Shown one piece after another: positions 63,801-64,000 of a DNA stretch of 64,000 nucleotides. The translations under genes were made by a program, and so were the position numbers. Below the pieces are notes generated by a model that searched no databases, was not told where the DNA came from, and saw nothing but the letters and a program-made list of their open reading frames with translations. The DNA comes from an uncultured Saprospiraceae bacterium (GTDB lineage: Bacteria; Bacteroidota; Bacteroidia; Chitinophagales; Saprospiraceae). The stretch is from assembly GCA_937944245.1 (NCBI GenBank), contig CALDYY010000094.1, forward strand, positions 1-64,000. The letters are read 5' to 3'. Position 1 is the stretch's first letter, and each line of letters begins with the position of its first letter.

Positions 63801-63891
63801 TCCAAAACCGCAAACTAGCCAATACCCTTTGTTGATTTCAAAAAGCGCAGAAAAACCTATTATTTTATTTCAATTACCAGATAAAAAATAA
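60856..63891 (+). CDS. Exported caspase-fold (C14-like) protein with N-terminal propeller
   Basis: Large 1011-residue protein. The start is placed at the ATG at 60856, which gives the leader MAIYNKLWLFLFFFIVNGILTSQ; an earlier ATG would overlap the preceding gene. Residues 40-390 are WD/PQQ-like repeats resembling a beta-propeller (GGKDIYLAILDPS, GNVIWEKTIQ). Residues 400-690 are CARDB-like beta domains (IAIEVQNVGNIDLNNM). Residues 755-1000 are the caspase domain, with catalytic His833 in FISAHGI and Cys883 in FFIDACHSG, and a calcium-loop sequence (DLNKDNKLDINE) near 954. The specificity (metacaspase or caspase-like) cannot be told. No type A sorting domain is recognised. Confidence 0.88.
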   Translation: MAIYNKLWLFLFFFIVNGILTSQSLPDKPLVEKLYGKSGQDIITDITENWRGDIIATGTSNNGINGGKDIYLAILDPSLASFKERYIGRNSNDGANRITNMPDGRILIAGYSSMPKNKVPNKSYKGGKDGWLLILDEAGQLEQEIILGTLADDELIKAFIIDQDTLIAVGNSAGSVWLVSTDIQGNVIWEKTIQSENKTTQINNALIIGKQLFTIGYVEEKGIKKMWLAAFDNKGKQLWEKVIPTKTATEGYKLLEISKERIGIIGYAHDQNIRENGIYYLIDYSGNLANYISLGGREDDRFLDAHHLHNGRIAAIGRSKSFARGSRRDRIWTVILNEKDGKYEVKEEAFYGSKMEDNGYTIFQRSSGGIISAGRSSQDILKSSQGWIAQLTKPVEPSEIKKELQITTFSVKYNNGETLKPKQRAYLPIEISNPNEKGVVQLKVNIIKKQSNAPELNSVILAPLQEKTTRKDYLPLLLPDTIIESGIYNYEIQITQAGKVISEAVPFELHVGEGEVAKILVKLSAPSIRLKRNQDNNIAIEVQNVGNIDLNNMTAIVLENTSSNQPNIFLGNIEKATSKIYNVSYKIAADYPLDSLWLKIRFIDETLSFTEVLDISLAIEDELTVSKPDTLAKTSMDFITAIWLHPNPDYYSEPRIVWNEDEIVLQVKGISNKSIDKQNFCLEVNGQPCTTGAKMDEVTLKGSRFSRTFIQKVKLEEGINTVKAVISNTSGITSTETLELIYSPRKPILHIVSIGVPSVDLKYTTKDARDFISAIQGPLASNQAFQSVFLDTLTLESNTTKTEVLKTLRRLQYRFDDKQIMPQDLIIIFISAHGISTNKGEFRIATSDYDSPFLQETSLDFEKEIINYLNTINCQKLFFIDACHSGAGKQEGFSAQASGTEIVDVVNTRKDINLLLSCGANEYSYEDDNWQNGAFTKVLVQTFQNFEQQPSNFDLNKDNKLDINELYQQLQVKVPQLVQSKRPKPQTSQYPLLISKSAEKPIILFQLPDKK

Positions 63892-63911
63892 AAAAATGAA
63901 ACTATTTTTTT

Positions 63912-64000
63912 TTGAACAATAAATTAGGGTTTATTCTACTATGTTGGGCAGCCGGATTTATACCACTGACAGCACAGCAACTTCCTTACTACACTCAATT
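63912..64000 (+). CDS. PorP/SprF family T9SS outer-membrane protein (5' end only)
   Basis: A partial gene cut by the window edge. From the TTG at 63912 the frame reads a typical signal peptide (MNNKLGFILLCWAAGFIPLTAQ) followed by QLPYYTQ, the usual mature start of PorP/SprF proteins, which anchor T9SS type B cargo. An ATG at 63896 (MKLFFFEQ then stop) is one base out of frame because of a nine-T run at 63905-63913; with eight T it would read in frame as MKLFFLNNKLGF. So either TTG is the start, the run varies, or the read is off by one. The gene follows the caspase gene by 20 bases, completing the operon as far as seen. Confidence 0.75.
   Translation, partial: MNNKLGFILLCWAAGFIPLTAQQLPYYTQ

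Noticed and set aside
1-64000. tRNA, rRNA, insertion sequences, integrases, prophage and riboswitches
   Set aside because: No cloverleaf, rRNA core, transposase motif or known riboswitch core was recognised while reading both strands; short or divergent ones could be missed without a covariance search.

Overview
This is chromosomal DNA from a low-GC (AT-rich by eye) member of the Bacteroidota, most likely of the Saprospiria or a nearby gliding, polymer-degrading lineage. The evidence is consistent throughout: type IX secretion (T9SS) C-terminal sorting domains of both type A and type B, a SusC/SusD pair, a PorP/SprF start at the right edge, SprB repeats, a Rho with a long acidic/Q-R-rich insert, an OlsF-like fused acyltransferase, several Bacteroidota-only DUF families, promoter boxes of the TTG/TAnnTTTG type, and almost no Shine-Dalgarno sites. 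I see no rRNA or tRNA gene, CRISPR array, prophage or transposase, and no core T9SS machinery gene. The species cannot be named from the sequence.

Layout. 1-3.3 kb: end of a DUF1573 lipoprotein gene, an orphan 17-bp perfect hairpin, a PlsC-type acyltransferase and rmuC. 3.6-8.6 kb: two secreted T9SS cargo proteins (an M43 metalloprotease whose start lies in an ATGGT x7 repeat, and a beta-helix/SprB protein). 8.7-19.5 kb: proC, a large VCBS/ASPIC lipoprotein, recF with a DciA-like gene and two paralogous TPR membrane proteins, a DUF427 gene, an ABM/SAM-hydrolase pair, and phoH-osmC. 19.9-27.2 kb: two T9SS subtilases flanking a GNAT-argG operon and a DUF5606 gene. 27.3-34.1 kb: a PQQ dehydrogenase with an internal cytochrome c domain, then a susC-susD operon. 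34.4-47 kb: methylmalonyl-CoA epimerase, Bax-inhibitor-1 protein, OlsF-like fusion, M14 carboxypeptidase, dCTP deaminase, two envelope proteins, a small membrane protein, purH, an OmpA/TSP3 protein and a polyprenyl synthase. 47.3-54.4 kb: an internally deleted enolase-superfamily remnant, a transsulfuration enzyme, rho, a DUF3810 membrane protein, thioredoxin and an S10 carboxypeptidase.

54.4-64 kb is the most unusual region. An adhesin-like T9SS type B protein (17-Asp run, Gly-Thr linker, five SprB repeats) and an Fn3 partner are read leftward. Read rightward from the same 185-bp intergenic region are an ECF sigma factor, a membrane TPR/putative anti-sigma protein, a secreted papain-like protease with a DUF4384-like tail, a secreted caspase-fold protein, and the start of a PorP/SprF gene. 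I interpret this as one regulated cell-surface module: sigma and membrane partner control it, PorP/SprF and T9SS place the adhesin, and the two cysteine peptidases act in the envelope. Its function is unknown; that assignment is inference.

Most operons end in clear hairpins, and many convergent gene pairs share one. Starts were moved inward where an internal ATG begins an obvious signal peptide or conserved N-terminus.
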